Assembly (NCBI RefSeq): GCF_014201655.1
Contig: NZ_JACHEX010000001.1
Location: 186,001-250,000 of the forward strand
Source of the DNA: Thermosipho japonicus
GTDB lineage: Bacteria > Thermotogota > Thermotogae > Thermotogales > Fervidobacteriaceae
Length of the DNA stretch: 64,000 nt
Direction of reading: 5' to 3'
Shown here piece by piece: positions 56,785 to 64,000 of this stretch. Below the pieces are notes generated by a model. The model saw only the letters and a list, made by a program, of their open reading frames with translations. It searched no databases and was not told the origin of the DNA. Position 1 is the stretch's first letter. Each line of letters opens with the position of its first letter. A program made the translations under genes and the position numbers.

Positions 56785-58203
56785 ATGAAAAAAACACTTT
56801 TTACCATTTTAATCCTATTTGCTTTATTTTCTTCAATTGACTTTGCTGTAACTATTTATCCCTTAGTAAACAGGTTAAATGTTGAAGCAAATCAAAAAAC
56901 AATAGAGCTCACAATTAATGTTGCAAACAATAGTCCTAGTATAGCAGACGTTGACGTCGAAATATCAGATTTTGTAATAGAAGGCTCCAAATATCTCTAT
57001 GACATCCCAAATTATGCATTTAGTATTAAAGATTGGATTACAATTGAAAGCACACATTTAATTTTACAACCCGGTCAATCAATTGACTATCCAATAAAGA
57101 TAAATATTCCTTCAGGTTTTAAAGGAGCACAAGCATTTGGCGCAATACATTTTAAACAAAAGGGAAAGCAATCGGAAGTTTTTGAAACAATTTTTGACTA
57201 CATTTCACTTATAATATTAGATTTTCCAACTGTTAAAAATATCAAAGCACAAATTCAAGATGTGTCAATATACGATCTAACTACAACTGCTTCAAAAACT
57301 CTTATTGACAAGTATGGCAACTTTGGAACAGTTATTGATATCAATGTAAAAAATAATGGTAACGCAGTGTTAGCTCTTAATGGGGAAATGAGGCTTATCT
57401 CCAGAGAGATTAACAGAATCATCACTTCCATACCATTAAATAGTAATAATTTTGTTGTCTTTCCAGATAGGGCTAATAATTTTGAATTTTTTATTCCATA
57501 TGTATTGCCGAAAGGAGATTTTGAAATACAAATGGATGGTATATCTCAAAATGTACGTGTTACAGCTTTTAAAAAGCTAAAAATCGAAGGAAAATCTTCT
57601 GATAGAGTTGCAGTAATGATTGATCCTGAAATAATTTTAATAAATGTAAAAAGAACAATTGAAAATTTAAAAATAACAATTCAAAATCTTTCGCCTTTAT
57701 CAACTGAATTTGGTCTTTCTACAATTTCGAAAGCTTTAAATATATTACCTGGTAAAATTAGATTATCTCCTTATTCAAAAATAAACGGTTTTGTAAAATT
57801 TGATAGTAGACTTGAAAAACTTAAAGATGGTGATAATGTTTTTAAAATTAATATCGATAGTGAAAATGAAATTAGCCTTTTTAAAAATCCAAAAATAGTC
57901 TTAAGATATGGTAACTTAGAACCAAATATAGACTCATTAATTACAGATGTTTCAACAAATACGTTTGCTTTAAATGTAAAAAATACGGGAAATACAATAG
58001 TAACTTTTAAGGTCATAAGAACTGAAAAACTTCAATCAAATGATTTAACCAATGAAATTATACTATTTCCAGGTGAAATTAAAAAAGTTTTTCTTGAAAT
58101 ACCTTACAATGAAATCATCAAGAACAGTACTTTTATAATGTACAAAATTTATGGAGAAACTGATTATAAATATAAAAAAAATATAGGAGATGTTAGAAAA
58201 TGA
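56785..58203 (+). CDS. Periplasmic PapD/DUF916-like Ig-domain protein
   Basis: About 472 residues: signal peptide (KKTLFTILILFALFSS), then several Ig-like domains. The first (about 20-125) has the pattern of fimbrial chaperones and DUF916 proteins: IYPLVNRLNVEA, IELTINVANNSP, a tryptophan followed by LILQPGQSIDYPIKINIPSG, and GAIHFKQ. There is no membrane anchor at the C-terminus. A role in holding or capping the small subunits is inferred from fold and position. The ATG at 56785 has GGGGG upstream; the ORF extends to 56749. It overlaps the secretin gene by 4 bases. Confidence 0.65.
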   Translation: MKKTLFTILILFALFSSIDFAVTIYPLVNRLNVEANQKTIELTINVANNSPSIADVDVEISDFVIEGSKYLYDIPNYAFSIKDWITIESTHLILQPGQSIDYPIKINIPSGFKGAQAFGAIHFKQKGKQSEVFETIFDYISLIILDFPTVKNIKAQIQDVSIYDLTTTASKTLIDKYGNFGTVIDINVKNNGNAVLALNGEMRLISREINRIITSIPLNSNNFVVFPDRANNFEFFIPYVLPKGDFEIQMDGISQNVRVTAFKKLKIEGKSSDRVAVMIDPEIILINVKRTIENLKITIQNLSPLSTEFGLSTISKALNILPGKIRLSPYSKINGFVKFDSRLEKLKDGDNVFKINIDSENEISLFKNPKIVLRYGNLEPNIDSLITDVSTNTFALNVKNTGNTIVTFKVIRTEKLQSNDLTNEIILFPGEIKKVFLEIPYNEIIKNSTFIMYKIYGETDYKYKKNIGDVRK

Positions 58204-59306
58204 AAAAATATTTAGCAATCTTAATAATATCGTTAATTACATTAGCTTTTTCTGTTGATATCTATTTTTATCAAACAGATATAAGAGATGCTTTAAATCA
58301 ACTGGGAATGCAAGAAGGCGTTTCCATAATATATGATCCTTTAATATCTGGTTTCATAAGTGTTGAAGCTTACAATATAACTTTAGAAAAAGCTCTTGAT
58401 TTAATGTTATTACCTCTTGGATATTACTGGACCAAAATAGACAATGTATATTTTGTTGGTACTGCAAATCCTGATAGTCCTAATTTTGCACTAATTTCAA
58501 AAAAATATCTTTTAAATCTAAGATTTATAACCTTTGATGACCTCTACAATGCTTTACCAAAGGTAATGACAAATTATATATACAAAACACCCAATAAAAA
58601 TCAAGTCCTCATATATGCCCCTGCAAAAATAGCATCCCAAATTGCTGAAACAATAACTCTAATAGACAAACAAATACCTGTTGCAGAAATCCAAGTTAAA
58701 ATAATAGAAATAGATGAATCCGATTTTATAAAATTTGGTATATCTTGGAATAACGAAGAAAACAATATCACATCTTACAATAATGGCAATTTACAATTAT
58801 CTTTAAATCCTTTAAATGTAAACTTTAATATTATAATGGATACTTTGATAAGTTCTGGTAATGCAAAGGTTCTAGCAGAAGGAACACTAAAATTAAAATC
58901 AAATTCTACGGCACAAATTACAGGATATACAACTGTTGGTTTTACTCTTGGCAAAGATAACACTTATGTTGAAAAAAAGATCAACACTCAAATCATTATT
59001 TCTGGATATGTTTTTGCAGATCATGCAAATCTCACACTTAAATCCGTTGTGGAATCATTTATACAAAATTCTTCAACATTTACACCAGTTGGTGCCTCAG
59101 TTGAAACAAATTTAGATATAAAATACGAACAACCTTATTATATAGCTGGGCTATCTTTTGACTCAGTTACAAAACAAGATGGCGGAATCCCAGGTTTAAA
59201 AGATATTCCCATAATTGGTAATCTTTTTAAAAATAGTACATATACATCAAGAAAGAAAAATATAGTAATATTCATAAAAGCAAGATTGGCAGGTGAAAAT
59301 CTATGA
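58200..59306 (+). CDS. Short secretin-family protein
   Basis: A 368-residue exported protein. After the signal peptide comes an STN/N0-like domain (about 20-80, DIRDALNQLGMQEGVSIIYD), an N1-like domain (about 95-150, KNQVLIYAPAKIASQIAETI) and a C-terminal secretin core (about 155-365) that opens with AEIQVKIIEIDESD. The signature GGIPGLKDIPIIGNLFKN near 330-347 is that of GspD/PilQ outer-membrane gates. It is much shorter than GspD. It lies between the chaperone-like gene and a second secretin-like gene, overlapping both by 4 bases. Confidence 0.85.
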   Translation: MKKYLAILIISLITLAFSVDIYFYQTDIRDALNQLGMQEGVSIIYDPLISGFISVEAYNITLEKALDLMLLPLGYYWTKIDNVYFVGTANPDSPNFALISKKYLLNLRFITFDDLYNALPKVMTNYIYKTPNKNQVLIYAPAKIASQIAETITLIDKQIPVAEIQVKIIEIDESDFIKFGISWNNEENNITSYNNGNLQLSLNPLNVNFNIIMDTLISSGNAKVLAEGTLKLKSNSTAQITGYTTVGFTLGKDNTYVEKKINTQIIISGYVFADHANLTLKSVVESFIQNSSTFTPVGASVETNLDIKYEQPYYIAGLSFDSVTKQDGGIPGLKDIPIIGNLFKNSTYTSRKKNIVIFIKARLAGENL

Positions 59307-60619
59307 AAAAAATAATAATTGTTATATTAGCATTGTTCTTAACAATTTATGCTTTTTCAATAACTAAGAATGTTTATTTTGAAAATATGGATATAAAAGA
59401 TGCACTCATACAATTAGGAACCCTATATAATACATCAATAATTTTTCCTGAAAACTTGAATGGAAAAGTTACGGTAGAACTCTACAATGTTTCAATTGAA
59501 ACAGCATTAAATGTTATACTCTCAAATTTTAATTATACATTTGAAAAAATTAATGATGTCTATTTTATAATAACTGATCAATCGATACTATATTATAAAT
59601 CACATACATACACTCCAAAATTTAGATCTCCAGAAGAATTATCAAAACTAATTCCATTTAAAAACTATATTGTCGGAAACAACATCATTGTTTATTGCCC
59701 TGATGATTTGTGGAATAATTACAAAAACTTTTTAGAAAATATCGACAAAGGTGCGAAAAATAATACTATTATTTCTTATGCTATTTACTACATTAAAAAC
59801 TCAGAGTTAAAAAATTACAATATAGATACTAAAAAACTATTAGAAGCTCTTCCATATACAAGTAAATTTAATTACATATTGAATACATTTGGATTTTTTA
59901 CAGGAAATGATCCAAAAGTATTTGTTAATGGTTCAATAAAATTAAATGCAAGTGTTAATAATTCAGAAATAATTTTTGAAATTTCAACCGAAAATGATTC
60001 AGCAAGCACAAAATTTCCTGCTAATGAGGGAGAAATTAGAAAAATTTTAGAGGGAAAATTTGGAAAATTTATTGTTATAACAAATATCAAAAAGATAAAT
60101 TATGAATCTAGTGGTTATAAAATAGAAAAATTAAAACTCCCCCTTAAAAATTCCTTTAATTTAACATATTTCTCTAACCAAAACCTTTTAATGTCTATTT
60201 CAACTGAAAATTTATCAATGTTCTTTGAAAAAAACGCTTCTTCTTACTTAGGTGCAAAATTTAATCCTATTAACGATTTTTGGATAGGAGGAAAAATAAA
60301 TATTCAAAAAGCAACTGAAACAAATATCTTTTTTGAAGATAAATTTTCAATAAATCCACTTTATATAGAATTTAATATCGATAAACCGTTAAATCTAGAA
60401 AAAATGGAGTTGAATAATATTCTTTCAAATTTATACATGAAAATAGGAATTGGATTAAAGTATTACATTGACGAGAATGTATTCATAGATATATCAGCAT
60501 TTTATGATTCACTAGAAATTATTTCTGGAAGATTAAAACTTTTCCACAATAATTTTGGAGCTGTACTTTATATTGATCAAAATCTAAATTATGGTGGAGG
60601 TATATATATTAATTGGTAA
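59303..60619 (+). CDS. Secretin-like N-domain protein with barrel-like C-terminus
   Basis: A 438-residue exported protein. The N-terminal STN-like domain (about 20-75, DIKDALIQLGTLYNTSIIFP) and an N1-like segment (about 105-150) parallel the preceding secretin. The middle (about 150-270) may be a degenerate secretin region; the IPxxGxLF-type signature is absent. The last 150 residues alternate polar and aromatic residues and end in GGGIYINW, like an outer-membrane barrel with an aromatic last residue. This could be a partner or anchor of the short secretin. No family recognised for the whole. Confidence 0.65.
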   Translation: MKKIIIVILALFLTIYAFSITKNVYFENMDIKDALIQLGTLYNTSIIFPENLNGKVTVELYNVSIETALNVILSNFNYTFEKINDVYFIITDQSILYYKSHTYTPKFRSPEELSKLIPFKNYIVGNNIIVYCPDDLWNNYKNFLENIDKGAKNNTIISYAIYYIKNSELKNYNIDTKKLLEALPYTSKFNYILNTFGFFTGNDPKVFVNGSIKLNASVNNSEIIFEISTENDSASTKFPANEGEIRKILEGKFGKFIVITNIKKINYESSGYKIEKLKLPLKNSFNLTYFSNQNLLMSISTENLSMFFEKNASSYLGAKFNPINDFWIGGKINIQKATETNIFFEDKFSINPLYIEFNIDKPLNLEKMELNNILSNLYMKIGIGLKYYIDENVFIDISAFYDSLEIISGRLKLFHNNFGAVLYIDQNLNYGGGIYINW

Positions 60620-60624
60620 AACAA

Positions 60625-60650
60625 ATCCCCCAGCTAATTAGCTGGGGGAT
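60625..60650 (+). terminator. Bidirectional terminator between the secretin locus and desulfoferrodoxin
   Basis: A 26-base perfect palindrome, ATCCCCCAGCTAA followed by TTAGCTGGGGGAT, lies between convergent genes. T runs are modest on both sides (TTTC on plus, TTTGTTTT on minus). Confidence 0.82.
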
Positions 60651-60668
60651 AATTTCAATTTTTAAAAA

Positions 60669-61049
60669 CTATTTTTTCCACAGACCGTGAACATTACAAT
60701 ATTCTCTTGCATGTACTTCACTTCCTTTGGCCACTTTAAATTCAGCCTCGGGTTTGTCACCTGGATTTAAGAACTTTCTATAAACTACTCCATCCACAAT
60801 TAATTCTATCCATTCTATATAGTGTTTTTCTTCCATAGGATGAAGAGCATTTTCGCCAACTCTTACTCTATATCCATCTTCCACTTCTTCAATAAATGGT
60901 ACATGTTTTTCTGTTGATGTATCAGCTGTCTTTTCTTCAAGCAATTTCATGGGCTCTCCACAGCAAACCAAGGTTCCTGCACCTTCGTGAAGAACTTCTA
61001 CTATATTACCACATTTTTCACATTTATATACTTGAATTCTTTCAGTCAT
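60669..61049 (-). CDS. dfx: Desulfoferrodoxin (superoxide reductase)
   Basis: Reduces superoxide to peroxide without making oxygen. At 126 residues it is the two-domain class: a desulforedoxin domain with CEKCGN and CCGEP (four Cys) and a neelaredoxin domain with [22 protein letters not shown] and CNVHG ligands to the catalytic iron. The ATG at 61049 has GGAGGG upstream; longer in-frame versions run into the preceding gene. Last gene of the rubredoxin operon. Confidence 0.95.
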   Translation of the reverse strand: MTERIQVYKCEKCGNIVEVLHEGAGTLVCCGEPMKLLEEKTADTSTEKHVPFIEEVEDGYRVRVGENALHPMEEKHYIEWIELIVDGVVYRKFLNPGDKPEAEFKVAKGSEVHAREYCNVHGLWKK

Positions 61050-61051
61050 AC

Positions 61052-61231
61052 TTATCCCTCCTTTGGTGCATAATAACACCTTTTTGGACTTTCTATTTTT
61101 CCTTCTTTTTTAAGCTCACTAATGAGCTTACTAACTACTTTTGAATCTACTCCCAATTTCTCAGCAATTTCCCCTGTTTTCATCGGTTTACCTTCCTTTT
61201 TTAAAACCTCTAGTACTTTTTCTTTTTCCAT
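61052..61231 (-). CDS. Small winged-helix DNA-binding protein (59 residues)
   Basis: A 59-residue product starting [19 protein letters not shown], with helix-turn-helix [21 protein letters not shown] and a basic wing ([13 protein letters not shown]). It fits the MarR/TrmB-type winged-helix core reduced to one domain. GGAGGG lies 5-6 bases before the ATG and the end carries the ribosome binding site of desulfoferrodoxin. It may regulate its own operon, but the target is unknown. It lies one base downstream of the ferritin stop. Confidence 0.8.
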   Translation of the reverse strand: MEKEKVLEVLKKEGKPMKTGEIAEKLGVDSKVVSKLISELKKEGKIESPKRCYYAPKEG

Positions 61232-61232
61232 A

Positions 61233-61751
61233 TTATCCCTCCCTGTTCATGTTAAGAGGGACATATTGTCTTTGTGCTAATTCTCTATCAAGCATGAATA
61301 AAGCATTTTTATTATCTCCGACAAATTCCAATCTAGTAAGTATTTCTCTTGCATTTTCCTCTTCCTCAACTTGTTCATCAATATACCATTGTAAGAAATT
61401 AAATGTTGGCCTATCCTTTAACTCTTCGGCTATATCAACTAACTCATTAATTTTTCTTGTAATATGTTGCTCGTGTTTGAGTACCTCTTCAAATGTATTT
61501 TTTATACTTCCAAATTCAAATGGTGGCTCTTTTATTTCATACAATTTAACTCTTGCACCTTGATTTACTAAATAATTATATACCTTCATTGCATGATCTT
61601 TTTCTTCCATAGCTTGGACCTTCATCCAATTTGCAAAGCCCTTTAATCCCATATCTTCAAAATATGCTGACATTGATAAATACAAATATGCCGAATACAA
61701 TTCTTCATTAATTTGCTTATTTAATGCTTCTGCCATTTTATCTTTTAACAT
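61233..61751 (-). CDS. ftn: Ferritin
   Basis: Iron-storage cage protein of 172 residues. Ferroxidase ligands are visible as EELYSAYLYLSMSAYFED, AMEEKDHAMKVYNYL (Glu and His) and the later EHxxxxKINEL-like and WYIDEQVEEEE segments. It is the bacterial FtnA type without haem-binding Met of bacterioferritin. Lies in the oxygen-defence operon, where it would lock up iron that drives Fenton chemistry. Confidence 0.93.
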   Translation of the reverse strand: MLKDKMAEALNKQINEELYSAYLYLSMSAYFEDMGLKGFANWMKVQAMEEKDHAMKVYNYLVNQGARVKLYEIKEPPFEFGSIKNTFEEVLKHEQHITRKINELVDIAEELKDRPTFNFLQWYIDEQVEEEENAREILTRLEFVGDNKNALFMLDRELAQRQYVPLNMNREG

Positions 61752-61765
61752 ACCTATCTCCCCTT

Positions 61766-62932
61766 TTAATTTAAGTTTCTTTCAGCAATTTCTTTTGCCA
61801 AGTGTTCTAACTTTTCATATCCTTCACTATCAACCAAACCCTTAACCGTTACCGGTTCTAATAGTTCAGCCTTTAGATTTGATAACATCGACTTTATTTC
61901 ATCGATAAACTTTCCGCCCCAACCATATGAACCTACTATTGCAAGATATTTTGTTTTTGGTCTTAAAGCATTTACCAAATAAATCGCTCCTGCAGCAATC
62001 GGATGAACACCAGTTAAAACCATTGGAGTTCCAATAACAACTGTCGATGCTTCTACTAAATCAATTGCTATTTCTCCTATATCTGCATTTACAATGTTGT
62101 GCAATTTTACTTTTACACCTTTGTCCATCAAACTTTCAGATAAATATTCCACCATCTTTTTTGTGCTCTCATGCATTGAAACATACAATATAACTACCTC
62201 ATTTTCAACTTCATTACTTATCCACTTTTTATATGCCTCAATTATCAACTTAGGATTTTTATAGACAGGACCATGACTTGGTGCAATCTTTTCAATATCC
62301 AGCATTTCAACCTTTTCAATGTTTTTTTTCATTGGAACTCTAAATGGCATCATAATTTCTGCATAATACCTCTTGGCCATCTCAAGTAATTTCTCATCAC
62401 CCACTTGCTCAATTTCACTTGTTGCAAGGTGTGATCCAAATAAATCACAACTAAAAAGTATTTTATCCTCTTTTAAATAAGTAACCATAGTTTCAGGCCA
62501 ATGAGTCCATGGTGTAAATATAAACTTTAAAGTTTTATCACCCAATGATAACTCCTGACCATCTTCAATAGTTATCACATCTTCACCTTTAATATGAATG
62601 TGAGTTTTTAAAAAATCTGCACATTTTTTATTTGTAACAACCTTTGCACCAAATTTTTCCACAACTTTTCCAATTAATCCAGAATGATCTTGTTCTGCAT
62701 GGTTTGAAATTACATAGTCTATCTTTTGAATATTCAATTTTTTTAGATTATTCATAAATTCTTCTTCTTTTCTTGGCTCAACTGTATCAATTAGTGCTAT
62801 TTTTTCAGTCCCTTTTATTATGTAAGAATTATAAGTTGTCCCGTTAGGAAGAGGAACCAACTCATCAAAAAGCTCCCTGTCCCAATCAATTGCTCCAACA
62901 AAGTACACATTTTCTACTATTTTTCTAACCAT
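61766..62932 (-). CDS. fprA: Flavodiiron protein (FprA family)
   Basis: Reduces oxygen to water (or NO) using electrons from rubredoxin. The N-terminal metallo-beta-lactamase fold has the diiron motif SNHAEQDHSG (about 76-85) and further His/Asp ligands in TPWTHWPE, FSCDLFG and PSHGPVY. The C-terminal flavodoxin domain (about 245-388) starts with VVILYVSMHESTKKM. Length 388 is normal. It directly follows the rubredoxin gene, its expected electron donor. Confidence 0.95.
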   Translation of the reverse strand: MVRKIVENVYFVGAIDWDRELFDELVPLPNGTTYNSYIIKGTEKIALIDTVEPRKEEEFMNNLKKLNIQKIDYVISNHAEQDHSGLIGKVVEKFGAKVVTNKKCADFLKTHIHIKGEDVITIEDGQELSLGDKTLKFIFTPWTHWPETMVTYLKEDKILFSCDLFGSHLATSEIEQVGDEKLLEMAKRYYAEIMMPFRVPMKKNIEKVEMLDIEKIAPSHGPVYKNPKLIIEAYKKWISNEVENEVVILYVSMHESTKKMVEYLSESLMDKGVKVKLHNIVNADIGEIAIDLVEASTVVIGTPMVLTGVHPIAAGAIYLVNALRPKTKYLAIVGSYGWGGKFIDEIKSMLSNLKAELLEPVTVKGLVDSEGYEKLEHLAKEIAERNLN

Positions 62933-62935
62933 AAC

Positions 62936-63094
62936 TTATTCCTCCTCAAATTGATCCTTTGGCACCCCGCAAACTGGACATACCCAATCTTCTGGTAATT
63001 CTTCAAATGGTGTTCCTGGTTCTATTCCATTATCGGGATCTCCAACCTCTGGATCATAAACATACCCACAAACTGTACAAACGTACCTTTTCAT
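62936..63094 (-). CDS. rub: Rubredoxin
   Basis: A 52-residue electron carrier with one iron held by CTVCGY and CPVCGVPKD. The ATG at 63094 has GGAGGT 9 bases upstream and gives a standard rubredoxin; a longer in-frame version reaching 63157 has no support. It heads the operon with the flavodiiron protein, ferritin, the small winged-helix protein and desulfoferrodoxin, and can donate electrons to at least two of them. Confidence 0.96.
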   Translation of the reverse strand: MKRYVCTVCGYVYDPEVGDPDNGIEPGTPFEELPEDWVCPVCGVPKDQFEEE

Positions 63095-63126
63095 AAATAT
63101 CCACCTCCAAAAATTCTCTAATTTAT

Positions 63127-63147
63127 GGAGCGGGAGACTCCCGCTCC
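63127..63147 (-). other. 5'-leader hairpin of the rubredoxin operon
   Basis: GGAGCGGGA pairs with TCCCGCTCC around a 3-base loop, about 10 bases after the predicted transcription start. It lacks a T run on either strand, so it looks more like an mRNA-stability or regulatory hairpin than a terminator. Confidence 0.6.
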
Positions 63148-63163
63148 TACAAGTCACACATAT

Positions 63164-63192
63164 ATTATACTATAATTTTACTTATTATTTAA
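63164..63192 (-). promoter_or_regulatory. Rubredoxin operon promoter with overlapping palindrome
   Basis: The minus strand has TTAAAT (63187-63192), a 17-base spacer and TATAAT (63164-63169). The -10 is one arm of a 13-bp palindrome, ATTATA-C-TATAAT (63164-63176), a plausible operator. A PerR/Fur-type regulator is encoded just upstream. Confidence 0.55.
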
Positions 63193-63822
63193 TTTTTTAT
63201 GACAGAACCACCAATCAAAACATTCGTACTCCTTTGTCCTTTGTTCTGCATCTTTAACTGTTGATGCTGGTGGCACAATAGCTTCATCATTAACCAATTC
63301 ATTATTTGGCCAATTTGCCGGTAAAGCTACTCCATTTTCGTCAATTACTTGGAAACCTTTCACCATTCTTAGTATTTCGTCCATATTTCTACCAAGTTCC
63401 TGAGGATAATATAAAACAGCTCTTAAAATACCTTTTGGATCAATTATAAAGACCGCTCTAACTGTATTAGTACCTTTTGCAGGATGAATCATACCAAGCA
63501 TTTCCGCAATCTTTCCTCTATCATCAGCAATAACAGGGAATTTAATTTCAACACCTAGCTTATCTTTTATCCATTCAACCCATTTGATATGAGAAAACAC
63601 CTGATCAATACTTAACCCGACCAATTCAGTATTTAATTTTTGAAATTCATCAAATCTTTTTTGAAATGCCACAAATTCAGTTGTACAAACAGGCGTAAAA
63701 TCTGCAGGATGGCTGAACAAAACAACCCATTTTCCCTTAAAATCATCTGGAAATTTAATAACTCCTTTCGTAGTAACTGCCTCAAATTCTGGAATCCTCT
63801 CACCAATCAATGGTATACCCAT
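63178..63822 (-). CDS. Peroxiredoxin, 1-Cys/archaeal Prx6-like group
   Basis: Reduces peroxides. The peroxidatic Cys lies in [13 protein letters not shown] (about 38-50), and a C-terminal pair, [13 protein letters not shown], matches the extra cysteines of archaeal-type peroxiredoxins. Length 214 fits this long form. It is directly downstream of the Fur-family gene with GGAGGTGAG upstream, and before the rubredoxin operon. Confidence 0.94.
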   Translation of the reverse strand: MGIPLIGERIPEFEAVTTKGVIKFPDDFKGKWVVLFSHPADFTPVCTTEFVAFQKRFDEFQKLNTELVGLSIDQVFSHIKWVEWIKDKLGVEIKFPVIADDRGKIAEMLGMIHPAKGTNTVRAVFIIDPKGILRAVLYYPQELGRNMDEILRMVKGFQVIDENGVALPANWPNNELVNDEAIVPPASTVKDAEQRTKEYECFDWWFCHKKLNNK

Positions 63823-63824
63823 AA

Positions 63825-64000
63825 CTACTCACCTCCATTTAAACAATTTTTACATATTCCAACTAAACAATACTGAATATTCATTACTTTATGGCCCTCA
63901 ACTGAATCAATTTTCGGGACTTCTGGAAGAGCTTCAAAAACATCATAAACCTTCTTGCATTTGGTGCAATAAAAATGATGATGTTCTACAAATTCAAAAT
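63825..64000 (-). CDS. Fur/PerR-family metalloregulator, C-terminal part (runs off the window)
   Basis: The last 57 residues of a Fur-family repressor are visible. They contain [21 protein letters not shown], with the metal-binding HHH and the first structural CxxC, and a second CxxC in GICKNC. This is the Fur/PerR dimerisation domain. Its location before peroxiredoxin and the oxygen-defence genes favours PerR. The N-terminal DNA-binding part is outside the window, so PerR and Fur cannot be told apart. Confidence 0.88.
   Translation of the reverse strand, partial: FEFVEHHHFYCTKCKKVYDVFEALPEVPKIDSVEGHKVMNIQYCLVGICKNCLNGGE

Noticed and set aside
61113-61132. Near-palindrome TAAGCTCACTAATGAGCTTA as an operator
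   Set aside because: It falls inside the coding region of the winged-helix protein (KLISELKK), so the symmetry is more easily explained by codon content.
61141-61563. 140-codon plus-strand open frame
   Set aside because: Overlaps ferritin and the small winged-helix gene on the opposite strand, with no translation signals and a Ser/Leu-rich shadow composition.

Overview
ORGANISM. The window is very AT-rich, densely packed bacterial DNA with strong GGAGG-type ribosome binding sites, many TTG/GTG starts and very short gaps. Gene content points to the Thermotogales, most likely the low-GC Thermosipho lineage (inference): a pgk/tpiA pair arranged for a -1 frameshift fusion as in Thermotoga maritima, a GC-rich class A RNase P RNA in an AT-rich genome, two small TrkA proteins with one TrkH, and an anaerobe's oxygen-defence operon (rubredoxin, flavodiiron protein, ferritin, superoxide reductase). 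No tRNA, rRNA, CRISPR array, insertion sequence or prophage was seen. LAYOUT. 1-3.3 kb (+): dtd, queH, an RsbW-like kinase, a PAP2-like membrane protein, a lytic transglycosylase and an ABC ATPase, facing a convergent csaB-type gene. 4.3-10.8 kb (+): metallo-hydrolase, then panB, coaBC, a secreted propeller-like protein, CBS-ACT protein, scpA, scpB and a MoxR ATPase. 10.8-21.35 kb (-): one long flagellar operon (motE-like, fliK, flgD, flgE, flbD, motA, motB, fliL, fliM, fliY) between two strong terminators. 21.4-40.0 kb (-): a growth and division supercluster (ftsQ-position gene, ftsA, ftsZ, pilB, unknown, frr, uppS, cdsA, alaS, mreB, mreC-like, degenerate GGDEF, murA, capD, two unknowns, EF-G paralogue). 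40.0-40.35 kb: RNase P RNA. 40.4-53.1 kb (+): fba, ackA, fliH, fliI, two exported unknowns, gap, pgk-tpiA, a response regulator and the Trk potassium system. 53.1-54.3 kb (-): a SARP-like regulator followed by queD. 54.5-60.6 kb (+): an accessory secretion or surface-structure locus. 60.7-64 kb (-): PerR/Fur (cut by the window end), peroxiredoxin, rubredoxin, flavodiiron protein, ferritin, a 59-residue winged-helix protein and desulfoferrodoxin. HIGHLIGHTS. The likeliest undescribed system is 54.5-60.6 kb: four small exported paralogues sharing a C-terminal PAG-x-Y signature (two of them a 490/491 bp duplication), a PapD/DUF916-like periplasmic protein, a short secretin and a second secretin-like protein with a barrel-like C-terminus, next to a divergent SARP-type regulator. 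Other points: an A10 slippery run whose -1 frame supplies the missing first strand of TIM; a putative leaderless promoter for the ftsQ-position gene back-to-back with the RNase P RNA; an unusual (possibly ATA) start in the SARP gene; and a 13-bp palindrome at the -10 region of the rubredoxin operon, a candidate PerR site.
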